DNA of 64,000 nt from Staphylococcus succinus (GCF_029024945.1 NZ_CP118976.1:2666001-2730000); one strand, 5' to 3'. Shown: positions 33,591 to 43,036, numbered from the stretch's first letter. The notes: generated by a model not told the origin, from the sequence alone. A program made the numbers and translations.

Positions 33591-34787
33591 ATGAAGAACA
33601 AACAACGAATAGAACCTATTTTAACACTCAGCGACCTGTATGGAACTGATATTGTTTATACATCTAGACCATCATATGCTTCAAATCCTTGGTTAGCAAT
33701 TGCAGAACATCAATGCAATTTTTCAACAGGTAGAGAACTAATTATCTCAGGTCAAATACCTGTCATAGTCCATAAAGCAAGCGTGACAAATAAATTAATT
33801 ACTCTCTTTAACGCTGTCGGAATAGAAAAACCCACTAATATATTAAAATTTGAAGATCAGACTACTTATGAACAATTAATTAAAAAATTAGCGTATGAAA
33901 ATGGTAAAAAAATTTATTTTCAGTTTGCTCATGAATCTGATTTTTTAGAAAACGTGCACTATGCTCTAGATAAAGATGTCCTTATTGCTTTGAATAATAA
34001 ATCACGCCTTCCCGAATGGACAGGACATAAATATTTACCTAAAAGAGAAAGTGTCACGGTAGAGAATTTCGAGAAATCGCTTTCTAATTGGGAATTTCCA
34101 TTTGTATTAAAACCAGGTGGCGATTTTCCTACAGCTGGAGGGTATGGCGTGATGATTTGCCATAATAATAAAGAGTTGATAAAAGCGAAACAAGCCATTT
34201 CAAAGGCAAGCCATATGACTAACACACTAATTATTGAACAAAAAATAGAAGCAATAGCTAATTATTCTGTGCAATACGCATACTCCAAAAAAGAAGGCAT
34301 ACGTTATTTAGGCGCAACTGAACAATTGACAGACCAATACGGATATTATAAAGGTAACCATAATGCCCATGATGTTCCTGATAAAGTTATACAAGCAGGT
34401 AGAGAAATCATGGAAAACGGTGCAAAAAACGGCTATTTTGGTATCGCAGGATTTGATTTTCTCGTCGATACAAACCATGACATATATGCCATTGATTTAA
34501 ATTTTAGACAAAACGGTTCAACAAGTATGTTGCTTTTAGATTCTTTTTTTCAAGATGGTTACCATAAGTTTTATAATTATATTTCGTCCGGTGATAATGA
34601 ACGTTTTTTCAAAATAATTTTAAAATATGTTCAAAAAGGGGTGTTATTCCCAATCGCCTATTATGATGGCGATTGGTTTAGTAGCAAAACAGTTAAATCA
34701 AGATTCTGTGGCGTTTGGCACGGCAGTAATAAAAATGATATAGAACGTATAGAACAGGAATTTTCAAAAGATCTCCAGTCGAAATAA
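33591..34787 (+). CDS. ATP-grasp domain protein
   Basis: 398 residues. ATP-grasp fold: FPFVLKPGGDFPTAGGYGV near residue 165 (nucleotide lysine and glycine loop), IIEQKIEA near 216, FDFLVDTNHDIYAIDLNFRQNGS near 285 (Mg-binding Asp/Asn). Such ligases join a carboxylate to an amine, thiol or amino acid with ATP. It stands alone, so the substrate is unknown; the SYASNPWLAIAEHQ N-terminal domain is also unassigned. A dispersed hairpin repeat follows. Confidence 0.75.
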   Translation: MKNKQRIEPILTLSDLYGTDIVYTSRPSYASNPWLAIAEHQCNFSTGRELIISGQIPVIVHKASVTNKLITLFNAVGIEKPTNILKFEDQTTYEQLIKKLAYENGKKIYFQFAHESDFLENVHYALDKDVLIALNNKSRLPEWTGHKYLPKRESVTVENFEKSLSNWEFPFVLKPGGDFPTAGGYGVMICHNNKELIKAKQAISKASHMTNTLIIEQKIEAIANYSVQYAYSKKEGIRYLGATEQLTDQYGYYKGNHNAHDVPDKVIQAGREIMENGAKNGYFGIAGFDFLVDTNHDIYAIDLNFRQNGSTSMLLLDSFFQDGYHKFYNYISSGDNERFFKIILKYVQKGVLFPIAYYDGDWFSSKTVKSRFCGVWHGSNKNDIERIEQEFSKDLQSK

Positions 34788-34967
34788 TAACAAAACCGAT
34801 AGTTGTTAGACATATAAGACGAAGTTATCCCAAGTAACTTTTTATTTAAGTCTCAAGAAAAATCTATCCCTATATAATTAAATAAAGCTATGACGAATGT
34901 TATTTTTTAACTTAAATGCTATAAATATTTGGAATATTTTTTATGCTAACATTTAAATCATTATTGA

Positions 34968-34996
34968 AAGAGACTCCTTTTTAAAAGGAGTCTCTT
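34968..34996 (+). repeat. Dispersed hairpin repeat, copy 4
   Basis: AAGAGACTCCTTTT / AAAAGGAGTCTCTT, one-base loop, followed by AATAGTTTCAAAATTAAAT. Its downstream 60 bp resemble copy 1. Confidence 0.75.
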
Positions 34997-35108
34997 AATA
35001 GTTTCAAAATTAAATTTAGTATTAATCATGGTTATTTTATATCTCGAAAATAAGATGCACCTGTGTTTGATTCTCTATTTTTAACAATATCGTAAAATAT
35101 ACAATTCA

Positions 35109-35990
35109 TTATTTTATAACTCTTGCTTTACTATCTATAGCTTCTTTCAAAACTTGAGCAATATCTCCTTGAATTGCTAATGATTGATGTTCTATTTCTG
35201 GAGGAACAATAGCATGTTTAGGATTAATTGTTATATATGTTGATTCAGGATTTTGAAGCGTTAAATTCATAAAGGGCTCTTTTATAAACATTGGTGTCAT
35301 CATTCCTACACCTAACTCTAAAAAAACTGTTTTTTTACCAGTTGCTTGTTTTGCAAAATGTTGATATTTCGCATACTGCTTATGATAAAAGCTTCCTTCC
35401 AAAAACGTTCTACCTCTAATCCATCCTTCAAGTTCAGCGCCACACTTTGGACACCTTGGAATTAAATGATGTGGTATCTCTGTTCCTTGTAATTGTTTGT
35501 ATAAGTCTTCAATAATTTTATGACTTTCATACACTTTATCGTGACATCTAGAACTACATTGCAAATAGTCCCATGAACCTTGGATTATTGCTATATCTTT
35601 TTCAGGGAACGCTCTAGTAAATTGTGTATCTTGATTAGTTGTGACAATATCATATGCTTTATCTTCTATCAATTTTTTTAAATCATCATATGGTTCTAAA
35701 ATGTCTACATTCTTTATCCAATGTATCAAAGAAACTAAAAATCCCCAATATGAGCTTCTTGATTCCCAAGTAGGATTATAAAATAAATTCCAAAGACTCC
35801 CCGTATGATATTTTTCTTCAAATTCATTAAAATTAATTTGATAAGATTGATCGTTTTCATACCAATTTGCTCCACCGCCGGCCATCGACATACCAGCCGC
35901 TCCGCCTACCAAAATATAATCTGCTTCTTCGATTTTATTTACTAATTCTATTATTTGCTGTTGATTATAACCCGCTTGTTCTATTGTCAT
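35109..35990 (-). CDS. Sir2-like protein with zinc ribbon (class M sirtuin-like)
   Basis: 293 residues. NAD-binding start ILVGGAAGMSMAGG (GAGxS variant) near residue 35, VTTNQDTQF near 115 (TQNxD-like), IIQGSWDYLQC near 135 where the usual catalytic His is Gln, as in SirTM ADP-ribosyl-transferring sirtuins, and four Cys in QCSSRC and PRCPKC for zinc. C-terminal LELGVGMMTP supplies a nucleotide loop. SirTM enzymes modify lipoylated carriers in S. aureus, but the macrodomain and lipoate genes of that operon are absent here. RBS GAAGGAG lies inside the preceding gene; the two genes overlap by 4 nt. Confidence 0.78.
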   Translation of the reverse strand: MTIEQAGYNQQQIIELVNKIEEADYILVGGAAGMSMAGGGANWYENDQSYQINFNEFEEKYHTGSLWNLFYNPTWESRSSYWGFLVSLIHWIKNVDILEPYDDLKKLIEDKAYDIVTTNQDTQFTRAFPEKDIAIIQGSWDYLQCSSRCHDKVYESHKIIEDLYKQLQGTEIPHHLIPRCPKCGAELEGWIRGRTFLEGSFYHKQYAKYQHFAKQATGKKTVFLELGVGMMTPMFIKEPFMNLTLQNPESTYITINPKHAIVPPEIEHQSLAIQGDIAQVLKEAIDSKARVIK

Positions 35991-36676
35991 TTTAACAACT
36001 CCTTCAACGTTTTATTTATCTCTCCTTCTATAGCAATTGATTGGTTCTCAATGTTTTTATTGATATAAATTTCCTGTGGTAAATTAAAAGTAATATATCT
36101 ATAGAACGCTTCGTTGTATACTAAATCCATTATTGGCGCTTTTATTAATGTATTTCGCTTCCCAATACCAAGTTCAAGTATCACTAATTTTTTATTGCGA
36201 TACGTCTCCAAAAATTGCTTGAATAATAATTGCTGGTTTTCAATACTTTTAAAATCTCTATATAATCCGTTATAAAAATTCCCTTCAATTTCGAAAATTT
36301 TATCTTTATCAAATTTGTTAATTTGGAAATGTGTATCACCATTAGAAGTTAATATAAAATAGTCTTTGGTTCCTATAATTTTCTTTAAATTATAGAATAC
36401 AGAACTCCCACTATAATCGGTTATCATATATTTTATTAAAGTTTGATAGAACAATATCCTCATGCCTTCGCTTGGGTAATTATAAAATAATCCTTGTACA
36501 ATATTTTGAATGCCCAATTGTTCATTGAATAATTTAAACTTTTCTTTAAAGTCATTGTTGTTAGCAAAAATATGATAGCCTTCAGATATCGACAATCCAT
36601 TACTCGCAGTGATTAAAATAGCGTCTGCATGCTCAATCCATGCTTTAGCTCTCTCTATGTTATTTGTGTCATTCAT
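35987..36676 (-). CDS. Degenerate Sir2-like partner protein without zinc ribbon
   Basis: 229 residues from the ATG at 36676 (TTGGAGCC site; a TTG 9 nt upstream is an alternative). It parallels its neighbour: ILITASNGLSISEGYHIF, FYNYPSEGMRILFYQ, FILTSNGDTHFQINKF, IFEIEGNFYNGL, LVILELGIGKRNT. The four zinc Cys and the Gln/His site are absent (IEGN instead), and the segment between is about 60 residues shorter. It probably lacks catalysis and may act as a regulatory or structural partner; a pseudo-enzyme by inference. Confidence 0.65.
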   Translation of the reverse strand: MNDTNNIERAKAWIEHADAILITASNGLSISEGYHIFANNNDFKEKFKLFNEQLGIQNIVQGLFYNYPSEGMRILFYQTLIKYMITDYSGSSVFYNLKKIIGTKDYFILTSNGDTHFQINKFDKDKIFEIEGNFYNGLYRDFKSIENQQLLFKQFLETYRNKKLVILELGIGKRNTLIKAPIMDLVYNEAFYRYITFNLPQEIYINKNIENQSIAIEGEINKTLKELLK

Positions 36677-37142
36677 TGGCTCCAATCACCTACCGACCTA
36701 GATTTTAAACATCAAGTTTGGCGTTAATATGTTGAAATACTCAGTTAAACTAAGTGATGCTGTACATATACTTTCATTTCTTAAACAAAGAAAAAGCATT
36801 TGTCACAGATACTGCATGTATTCTAAAAACAAATTCCTTCTATATATAAGATAATTCATTTACATTCTAAAATGTCATTATGATTAATTATCAAAGAAAA
36901 ACTAATCCAACATGAATAAGATCTTCAGAAAACATAAATTTATTTTTGACAATTACAAACATCTTATTAACAACCTATAACGCTACAACAACTGTTATAG
37001 GCTTATTGTATAAGGTATATATTCTTCATTAAATATAATTTTGAAAAACATTTTAACAAAATACTTGGATTTTGAAAGTGAGTAAGATATGGAAAATTTA
37101 GACAGAAAAATAAAGGGGCGAATTAAAGAAGGTTTATTTAGC
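36677..37142 (+). other. Intergenic region, no gene recognised
   Basis: AT-rich spacer holding the upstream region of the Sir2 pair. A short open stretch from an ATG at 37089 runs into the following terminator hairpin and is not supported as a gene. Confidence 0.35.
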
Positions 37143-37186
37143 AGTAAAACAGAGCAATTTAATGATTTAGATTGCTCTGTTTTACT
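37143..37186. terminator. Terminator hairpin after fabF
   Basis: 16-bp perfect stem AGTAAAACAGAGCAAT with a 12-nt loop, immediately beyond the fabF stop. Confidence 0.88.
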
Positions 37187-37208
37187 AAAGTAGAATGCAG
37201 AAGTATAG

Positions 37209-38456
37209 CTATTTTTCATTATATTTTTTAAATAACAAGACAGCATTATGTCCACCAAAACCAAGACTGTTACTCATTGCATACGTTACGTCTAAATTTT
37301 CATATTCATTAGCTATCAAGTTAAGATCACAATCTAGATCAGGGTTTGTAGCATTAATAGTTGGAGGAACTTTACTATCTTTAATAGATAAAATAGAAAA
37401 TATCGCTTCTATAGCTCCAGTCGCTCCAAATGAATGTCCCGTCATCGACTTAGTAGAACTTACTTTTAAAGATTTAAAATCATCACCGAAAACTTTCTTT
37501 ATCGCTTGCACTTCCGTAAAATCTCCTAATGGTGTACTTGTACCGTGCGCATTTAAGTATTGAATCTCTTTAGATTCTATTTGTGCATCTTCTATTGCTG
37601 CTTGTATTGCACGTGCCCCTCCTTCTCCTTCAATAGCTGGAGCAGTAATGTGATAACCATCGCCAGTTGAACCATAACCAACCACTTCTGCATAGACTTT
37701 AGCATTTCTTGATTGTGCTGATTTTAAAGATTCAAGAACTAAAATTCCTGATCCTTCTCCCATAATAAACCCGTCTCTTTCTTGCTGAAATGGACGGCAT
37801 GCACTTTCAGCATCATTATTTATGGATAAAGCATGACTTGCACTAAAACCAGCAATGCCAATTTCGGTAATTGGTGCTTCTGCTCCACCTGTGATCATAG
37901 CTTCAGCATCACCACGTTGAATAATTTTAAATGCTTCACCTATAGAATTTGTACCTGTAGCACACGCAGTGATAGTAGCACCGTTTGGTCCTTTGGTACC
38001 TAAATCAATTGAAACTTGACCTGTTGCCATATCAGGTATAAGCATGGGTATAAAAAACGGACTCACACGCTTTACGCCTTTATACTTTAAAGTACTGTGT
38101 GCATTCTCAAAAGTTTCTACACCACCCATACCAGAACCAATCCATACGCCTATATTATTTGCAGTATCTTCATTAATATGTAACTTGGAATCTTTAACAG
38201 CTTCTCTAGCTGCTACCACTGCATATTGTGTAAAGCGATCCATACGCCTAGACTCTTTCTTAGATATATAATTTTCTATATTAAAATCTTTCAATTCACC
38301 AGCTATATGTACATTATACGGTTGGGTATTAAATCGAGTTATCTTATCAATACCATTAACTCCTTTTAATGCATTTGTCCAAGAGGTCTCAGCATCATTA
38401 CCTATAGGCGTAAGGGCACCAATACCTGTAACTACTACACGTTGTTTTTTATTCAT
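37209..38456 (-). CDS. fabF: Beta-ketoacyl-ACP synthase II (FabF-like), probably an extra copy
   Basis: 415 residues, condensing enzyme of fatty-acid elongation. Catalytic Cys in ITACATGTNSIG near residue 165, His in NAHGTSTPLGD near 305 and MTGHSFGATGA near 341; SLGFGGHNA at the end. RBS AAGGAGG. In S. aureus the housekeeping fabF follows fabH; here no fabH is adjacent and both flanks are unrelated, so this is likely a second, accessory FabF, perhaps for altered lipid composition or tolerance to FabF-directed antibiotics. That role is inferred. Confidence 0.85.
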   Translation of the reverse strand: MNKKQRVVVTGIGALTPIGNDAETSWTNALKGVNGIDKITRFNTQPYNVHIAGELKDFNIENYISKKESRRMDRFTQYAVVAAREAVKDSKLHINEDTANNIGVWIGSGMGGVETFENAHSTLKYKGVKRVSPFFIPMLIPDMATGQVSIDLGTKGPNGATITACATGTNSIGEAFKIIQRGDAEAMITGGAEAPITEIGIAGFSASHALSINNDAESACRPFQQERDGFIMGEGSGILVLESLKSAQSRNAKVYAEVVGYGSTGDGYHITAPAIEGEGGARAIQAAIEDAQIESKEIQYLNAHGTSTPLGDFTEVQAIKKVFGDDFKSLKVSSTKSMTGHSFGATGAIEAIFSILSIKDSKVPPTINATNPDLDCDLNLIANEYENLDVTYAMSNSLGFGGHNAVLLFKKYNEK

Positions 38457-38549
38457 AAAAATCCTCCTTACGAATTTTTAAAATATGTAATTCAATATAT
38501 AAAAACTTCAATTACAACTAATCATTCCAATATCATTTTTTATTTAATA

Positions 38550-38966
38550 TTACTTAATAATCATCACTGGAACAGGGCTTCTTTTAGCAATTTTATGTGT
38601 CACATCTCCTAAAATATGCTTAATATTTAAGTTAACTCTGTGATTACTCATAATTACTAAGTCAACATCGTCGTTATTAATTTTTTCTAATATTGTATCT
38701 TTAATAACTCCAAATTCTATTTCTACATTATATTGAATCTCTTTTTTATCCAATTCATGTAAAAATGGAGAGAGCATTTCTTCTTTCTCTCTGATAAGAT
38801 TATTTTTATGTTCAATATAATCTTGTAAATTCATTGCGAAATTATTATCTGTAACAACATGATAAATAGTAACAGTTGAACCTTTACCTACTATTTTTTC
38901 TAAATAACTTGGAACAGAACTAAAATCATTTTCAAAATCATAAGGTAATAATATATTTTTAAACAT
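38550..38966 (-). CDS. Universal stress protein family (UspA)
   Basis: 138 residues from the ATG at 38966 (TTAGGAGG); a 12-codon upstream extension lacks a site. N-terminal strand FKNILLPYDFENDFS and the ATP-loop region VIMSNHRVNLNIKHILGDVTHKIAKRSPVPVMII (G-2x-G-9x-G(S/T)-like) identify a UspA domain. Cytosolic nucleotide-binding stress protein, function unspecified. Confidence 0.85.
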   Translation of the reverse strand: MFKNILLPYDFENDFSSVPSYLEKIVGKGSTVTIYHVVTDNNFAMNLQDYIEHKNNLIREKEEMLSPFLHELDKKEIQYNVEIEFGVIKDTILEKINNDDVDLVIMSNHRVNLNIKHILGDVTHKIAKRSPVPVMIIK

Positions 38967-39281
38967 ATAAGCTAACCTCCTAATATAATAAATATATTTC
39001 ACTTTTACTAAATGAAAATGCCATAAAAATAATCTAACTTTACAATGAATACTTCACTGTATTTTTACACCCCTCTCTTTATATAATATAAATACATAGT
39101 TTTCCCACAATAAACATATACCCTGTTTTAAATTATTATATTAATATATAACTAAAAAATATATAATTAATTTCTTTAAATTTTTATTATTATCGAAAGT
39201 TTGAATCATTTTTAATTATTTCAAAAGCAAAATTTCCCTCTAATAAAAATCCGATTATTTATATAAAATATTGTAATAAAA

Positions 39282-39311
39282 AACAACATACAATAGAAAT
39301 TGTATGTTGTT
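39282..39311. terminator. Terminator after tctA
   Basis: 13-bp perfect stem AACAACATACAAT with a 4-nt loop, placed about 75 bp beyond the tctA stop on the minus strand. Confidence 0.8.
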
Positions 39312-39385
39312 GCTTTCGATTATCAGATAAAATCACTTTCACATAACAAGTCAAACAAGCTCCAAAAGACAGTATATTTTTAATT

Positions 39386-40885
39386 CTAATTTTTTACCTT
39401 CATCTTTTTAAAACCTTTAATAATCAGTGGATAAAATAATGCTATAATTGTCATTAATGTTAAAACAATACTTAGTGGTGACCCTAAAAATATATCTACT
39501 ACATTATTATTACTAACTATTAAACTTTTACGAAAGTTTTGTTCCATATCTGAACCTATGATTGCTGCCAAAATCAAAGGTGCTAGTGGGAAATCCAATA
39601 ACTTCATAATTAAACCAATAATACCAAAAACAATTAGAATATAGAAATCAGTAATACTATAACCTAATGTATATGTACCAATAAATGCCAATACCAATAT
39701 AATTGGATATAACACTTTTGGTGGTGTTCGTAATATTTTCAATAGTAATCCTATTAAAGCAATATTCAAAATGACTAAAAATATATTACCGATAAACATA
39801 CTGTTAACGAGTGTCCAAATCGTTTCAGGTTCATTTGCGAATAATAATGGACCAGGTTGTAAACCTAACATGACGACCGCACCTAAAATAACAGCTGTTG
39901 TTCCTGACCCTGGCACACCCATCGTTAATAATGGAATTAAAGCACCTACTGCAGCCGCATTATTAGAAGCTTCTGGTGCAGCTACCCCTTCTATTTCACC
40001 TTTTCCAAAATTCTTGCCATTTTTAGATATCTGTTTTTCCGTAGAATAGCTTAACATTGCCGCAATAGAACCACCTGCGCCTGGTAATACACCAATCAGA
40101 AAGCCAATAGGACTTTGCCTAAACATAGCTCCTCGTGTTTTTTTCCAATCTTCTTTAGATAGCTTCATCGAACCTACCTCCGCTTTAGGTGGTTTCAATG
40201 CGTGTAAGTGCAAATAGTTATATAGTACTTCTGCTACGGCATACACTCCAATAATAACGACTAAGAAATTAATACCTTCACTTAAGTGGGGTAAATCAAA
40301 TGTAAAGCGATAAATACTCGTTTGTAGATCCACACCTACAGTACTAATAATTAAGCCAATACTTGTAGCAATAAAACCTTTTATCATCTTACCAGATGAT
40401 AAAGTAACAATAGCTGAAAGTGTAAATAAGAATAATAAAAAATATTCTTGCGGGCCAAATTTCAAAGCAAAATCAGATAACGGTTTAGCTAAAATGATAA
40501 AACCGATAACAGCTACAATACCTCCAATTAATGAAGCAACCGCTGATATTGTTAGCGCTTTACCAGCCTCTCCTTTTTTAGTCATTGGATAACCATCGAA
40601 TGTTGCCGCAATCGCTGATCCATCACCTGGTGTATTAAGTAAAATTGAACTTCTTGAACCACCATACATGGCACCATAATAAATTGAAACCATTAAAATT
40701 AACGCACTGACTGGCTCCATGCCAAATGTTACAGGTATGAGTACTGCCACCGCAGTCGCAGGCCCTAATCCAGGTAGCATACCTACCACAGTACCAAGGA
40801 AACCACCAATAAGAACCCATAAAAGGTTCATTGGATGAAACGCAGTGGTTAACCCTTCTAAAAAGCTGCCTGTATCAATTCCCAT
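39386..40885 (-). CDS. tctA: Tripartite tricarboxylate transporter, large membrane subunit TctA
   Basis: 499 residues with about twelve membrane helices and the TctA signatures VGMLPGLGPATAVAVLIP near residue 35, YGAMYGGSRSSILLNTPGDGS near 77 and GVPGSGTTAVILGA near 320. Forms the channel of a secondary transporter fed by the binding protein TctC. RBS AAGGAGGGGG. Gene order tctC-tctB-tctA with gaps of 6-14 nt indicates one operon. Confidence 0.92.
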   Translation of the reverse strand: MGIDTGSFLEGLTTAFHPMNLLWVLIGGFLGTVVGMLPGLGPATAVAVLIPVTFGMEPVSALILMVSIYYGAMYGGSRSSILLNTPGDGSAIAATFDGYPMTKKGEAGKALTISAVASLIGGIVAVIGFIILAKPLSDFALKFGPQEYFLLFLFTLSAIVTLSSGKMIKGFIATSIGLIISTVGVDLQTSIYRFTFDLPHLSEGINFLVVIIGVYAVAEVLYNYLHLHALKPPKAEVGSMKLSKEDWKKTRGAMFRQSPIGFLIGVLPGAGGSIAAMLSYSTEKQISKNGKNFGKGEIEGVAAPEASNNAAAVGALIPLLTMGVPGSGTTAVILGAVVMLGLQPGPLLFANEPETIWTLVNSMFIGNIFLVILNIALIGLLLKILRTPPKVLYPIILVLAFIGTYTLGYSITDFYILIVFGIIGLIMKLLDFPLAPLILAAIIGSDMEQNFRKSLIVSNNNVVDIFLGSPLSIVLTLMTIIALFYPLIIKGFKKMKVKN

Positions 40886-40899
40886 TTAAATCCCCCTCC

Positions 40900-41343
40900 T
40901 TAAGGTAAACTGACATTCAATAATTGTGCGAATGTATACCATGCAATGCCAGAAAAAATCACAGTAACTAAAATATTTTGTAGCCATCGCTTATATCCAT
41001 TAATTAAAAACATAATAGCGCCTAAGAATATGATTGTTGAAATTAAAAAGCCGAGACTTTCAAATGTTAAAGCATAAATAATTGTAAGGACGATGGTTAT
41101 TACAATTCGCATAAATGTTCTTCTTTCAAATAATTGTGAAAATGCTGTAAATGTTTCGTGGCGTTTCTTAAACTCTTGAAAGAAATAGATGATACTCATT
41201 ATAAGAAGCAATAGACCAACTAACATTGGAAAATACATTGGACTATTAGGATCGCCAATGTTCGATTTGGGTATATTAAGAGTTAATACTAAATAAATTA
41301 CACCAAATAATATTAATAATATTGGAAAGACAAGTCGTGACAT
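40900..41343 (-). CDS. tctB: Tripartite tricarboxylate transporter, small membrane subunit TctB
   Basis: 147 residues from the ATG at 41343 (AGGGGGAG site). Four membrane helices with NIGDPNSPMYFPMLVGLLLL, the usual TctB loop after the first helix. Small partner of TctA. Located between tctC and tctA. Confidence 0.88.
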   Translation of the reverse strand: MSRLVFPILLILFGVIYLVLTLNIPKSNIGDPNSPMYFPMLVGLLLLIMSIIYFFQEFKKRHETFTAFSQLFERRTFMRIVITIVLTIIYALTFESLGFLISTIIFLGAIMFLINGYKRWLQNILVTVIFSGIAWYTFAQLLNVSLP

Positions 41344-41355
41344 ATACACTCCCCC

Positions 41356-42336
41356 TTATTTCAGACCTGAATCTTTGACTAGTTTTTTATATTTCTTACG
41401 TTGTTCTTTTAAAAATTTTTCACTCTCTTCACTATCTTTATAAAAATTTTCCCAATCATTATTCTTTCTTATTTCTTGCCATCTATCTGATTTCACTACA
41501 TCTTGCATCGTTTTATCCCAATAGGCAATTTGTTCTGGTGACATGTCTTTCGGTCCCATCACGCCGCGCCAATGTGGAAATACAACATCAACGCCCTGTT
41601 CTTTCCAAGTAGGTACATCTTTAATACCTTCAACAGGCTTATCAGAAGTAACTGCTAACATTTTCAATTTCCCAGTTTGGTGTTGTTCTTTTACTTCAGA
41701 TACAGCAGTAGAAGCAACGTCAACATGTCCTCCTAATAAAGATGTTTGTAAATCTCCTCCACTTTTATATACCAGGAAATCTATCTTATCTACATCAACA
41801 CCATATTCCTTTGCTGCTTGAACAAATGCAAGATGATCATTATTCCCTAAACCTGGTGCGACGCCTATCGTTAAAGATTCAGGATCGTCTTTTAATTTTT
41901 CCATTACTTCCTTACCAGAATTTAAATTTGAATGATTTGATGCTGTTAAACTAATCCACTCCGTTGCTAAGATAGCAATGGGCGTGAAATCATCAGTACT
42001 TAAATCACTTAATCCTAATTCATGGTTAGATAATAATAAACTTGAATTAATAGCAATAGTATTAGGCGAACGTGAATTTAAATATTGCCATCCTACTTCT
42101 CCACCACCTCCAGGTTTGTTTATTACATTAACGTTTTGCTTAGTTAAATGCTCATCAATCATAATTTTTTGAACTGCACGCGCTGTAGTATCCCAACCGC
42201 CTCCTGGAGAAGCTGGTGCAACAATTTCTACTGTTTCATTAGGAAATTGTTTATTTGACGCGCTCGAATCTTTTTCTTTACCACAGCTTGCTAGTACAAT
42301 TGAAAAAATGATTATTAAAATCCCCCATCTTTTCAT
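41356..42336 (-). CDS. tctC: Tripartite tricarboxylate transporter, substrate-binding lipoprotein TctC
   Basis: 326 residues. Lipoprotein signal with lipobox LASC (Cys 18). Bug-type binding fold: VEIVAPASPGGGWDTTAR near residue 35, NKPGGGGEVGWQYL near 84, GVAPGLGNNDHLA near 160 and FPHWRGVMGPKDMS near 255. Captures a carboxylate (citrate is the archetype; many Bug proteins bind other acids) outside the membrane. A perfect cre site 16 nt upstream suggests strong CcpA repression. Confidence 0.9.
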   Translation of the reverse strand: MKRWGILIIIFSIVLASCGKEKDSSASNKQFPNETVEIVAPASPGGGWDTTARAVQKIMIDEHLTKQNVNVINKPGGGGEVGWQYLNSRSPNTIAINSSLLLSNHELGLSDLSTDDFTPIAILATEWISLTASNHSNLNSGKEVMEKLKDDPESLTIGVAPGLGNNDHLAFVQAAKEYGVDVDKIDFLVYKSGGDLQTSLLGGHVDVASTAVSEVKEQHQTGKLKMLAVTSDKPVEGIKDVPTWKEQGVDVVFPHWRGVMGPKDMSPEQIAYWDKTMQDVVKSDRWQEIRKNNDWENFYKDSEESEKFLKEQRKKYKKLVKDSGLK

Positions 42337-42351
42337 CTTATTCCCCCTATT

Positions 42352-42365
42352 TGAAATCGCTTACA
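42352..42365 (-). promoter_or_regulatory. cre site (CcpA) ahead of tctCBA
   Basis: Minus strand TGTAAGCGATTTCA matches TGWAANCGNTNWCA at every position. Lying between promoter and start it would block elongation or initiation when glucose is present. Confidence 0.75.
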
Positions 42366-42556
42366 AACTATTTTAATATTAACAGAATATTCTGATTAAA
42401 TAAATCATAAATTATATTGCAAAAATGTTATATCAATCAGATATCTTATTATTGTAAGAAAATATGCTTACTAATTCGTAGATGTTCTAATAATGGATTC
42501 ACCTTAAATTCAGGTATTATTCTCTACAGAACGGCACCTTACTCTCTTTATAACTT

Positions 42557-42625
42557 TCATTCACATCATGTCACCTCTACAGTTGCTTATTTTACTTAAT
42601 GTCTTATTAGTAAATACAATAAAGT
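42557..42625 (+). pseudogene. Fst/SprA-type toxin remnant, module D
   Basis: Reads FIHI in one frame, then after a frame shift TSTVAYFT followed by TAA and a degenerate LISKYNK-like end. Compared with VHI..SG..IALFTHWLRKRN of module B, this is a decayed homologue. The terminator just downstream is like those of modules B and C. Confidence 0.45.
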
Positions 42626-42636
42626 CATATCAAAAA

Positions 42637-42663
42637 CCCCTCACTACCATAAATAATGAGGGG
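42637..42663. terminator. Terminator of module D
   Basis: CCCCTCA / TGAGGGG stem with further pairing inside; on the minus strand it is also near the end of the following small membrane protein gene. Confidence 0.7.
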
Positions 42664-42687
42664 ATTGATATAAATCTTATTCGTTTT

Positions 42688-42933
42688 TCATCTTGTCTTT
42701 CTTTGTCTTTTACACATAAATGAGATGAGAGTTGTCATGATAGCCACTGCGATTAAAATATATAAAGTAACCATACTAGGCCCTGTAACTTTAAAGCCCA
42801 ATTCAGAACTTCCATTAGGCTCTATATTCATATAAAAATGAAGAGCCATTATGATTAGGATACCTATAGTAACAAAAATTCCTATCATATCATTTACTAA
42901 TTTGACATAGCGTTTGGTTTTTTCACTTAACAT
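42688..42933 (-). CDS. Small two-helix membrane protein
   Basis: 81 residues from the ATG at 42933 (AAGGAGTG site). Helices at about 18-36 and 50-73 separated by an extracytoplasmic loop (NIEPNGSSELGFKVTGPS); basic tail. Last of three small membrane-protein genes on this strand beside an ABC transporter. Family not recognised. Confidence 0.6.
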   Translation of the reverse strand: MLSEKTKRYVKLVNDMIGIFVTIGILIIMALHFYMNIEPNGSSELGFKVTGPSMVTLYILIAVAIMTTLISFMCKRQRKTR

Positions 42934-43036
42934 ATACGCACTCCTTGATTTAAATTCTCTTAACAATACAAACTATCATTAAAACTATAACGGACAATGT
43001 TAACATCACATAAATGAAGAATTCTAATTTATTAAT

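Noticed and set aside
37089..37193. 34-codon ORF after a G-rich site
   Set aside because: It runs through the 16-bp terminator stem and has no recognisable features.
42417..42599. 60-codon plus-strand ORF
   Set aside because: Only its last residues (TSTVAYFT) are meaningful, as part of a decayed toxin; the rest is non-coding.
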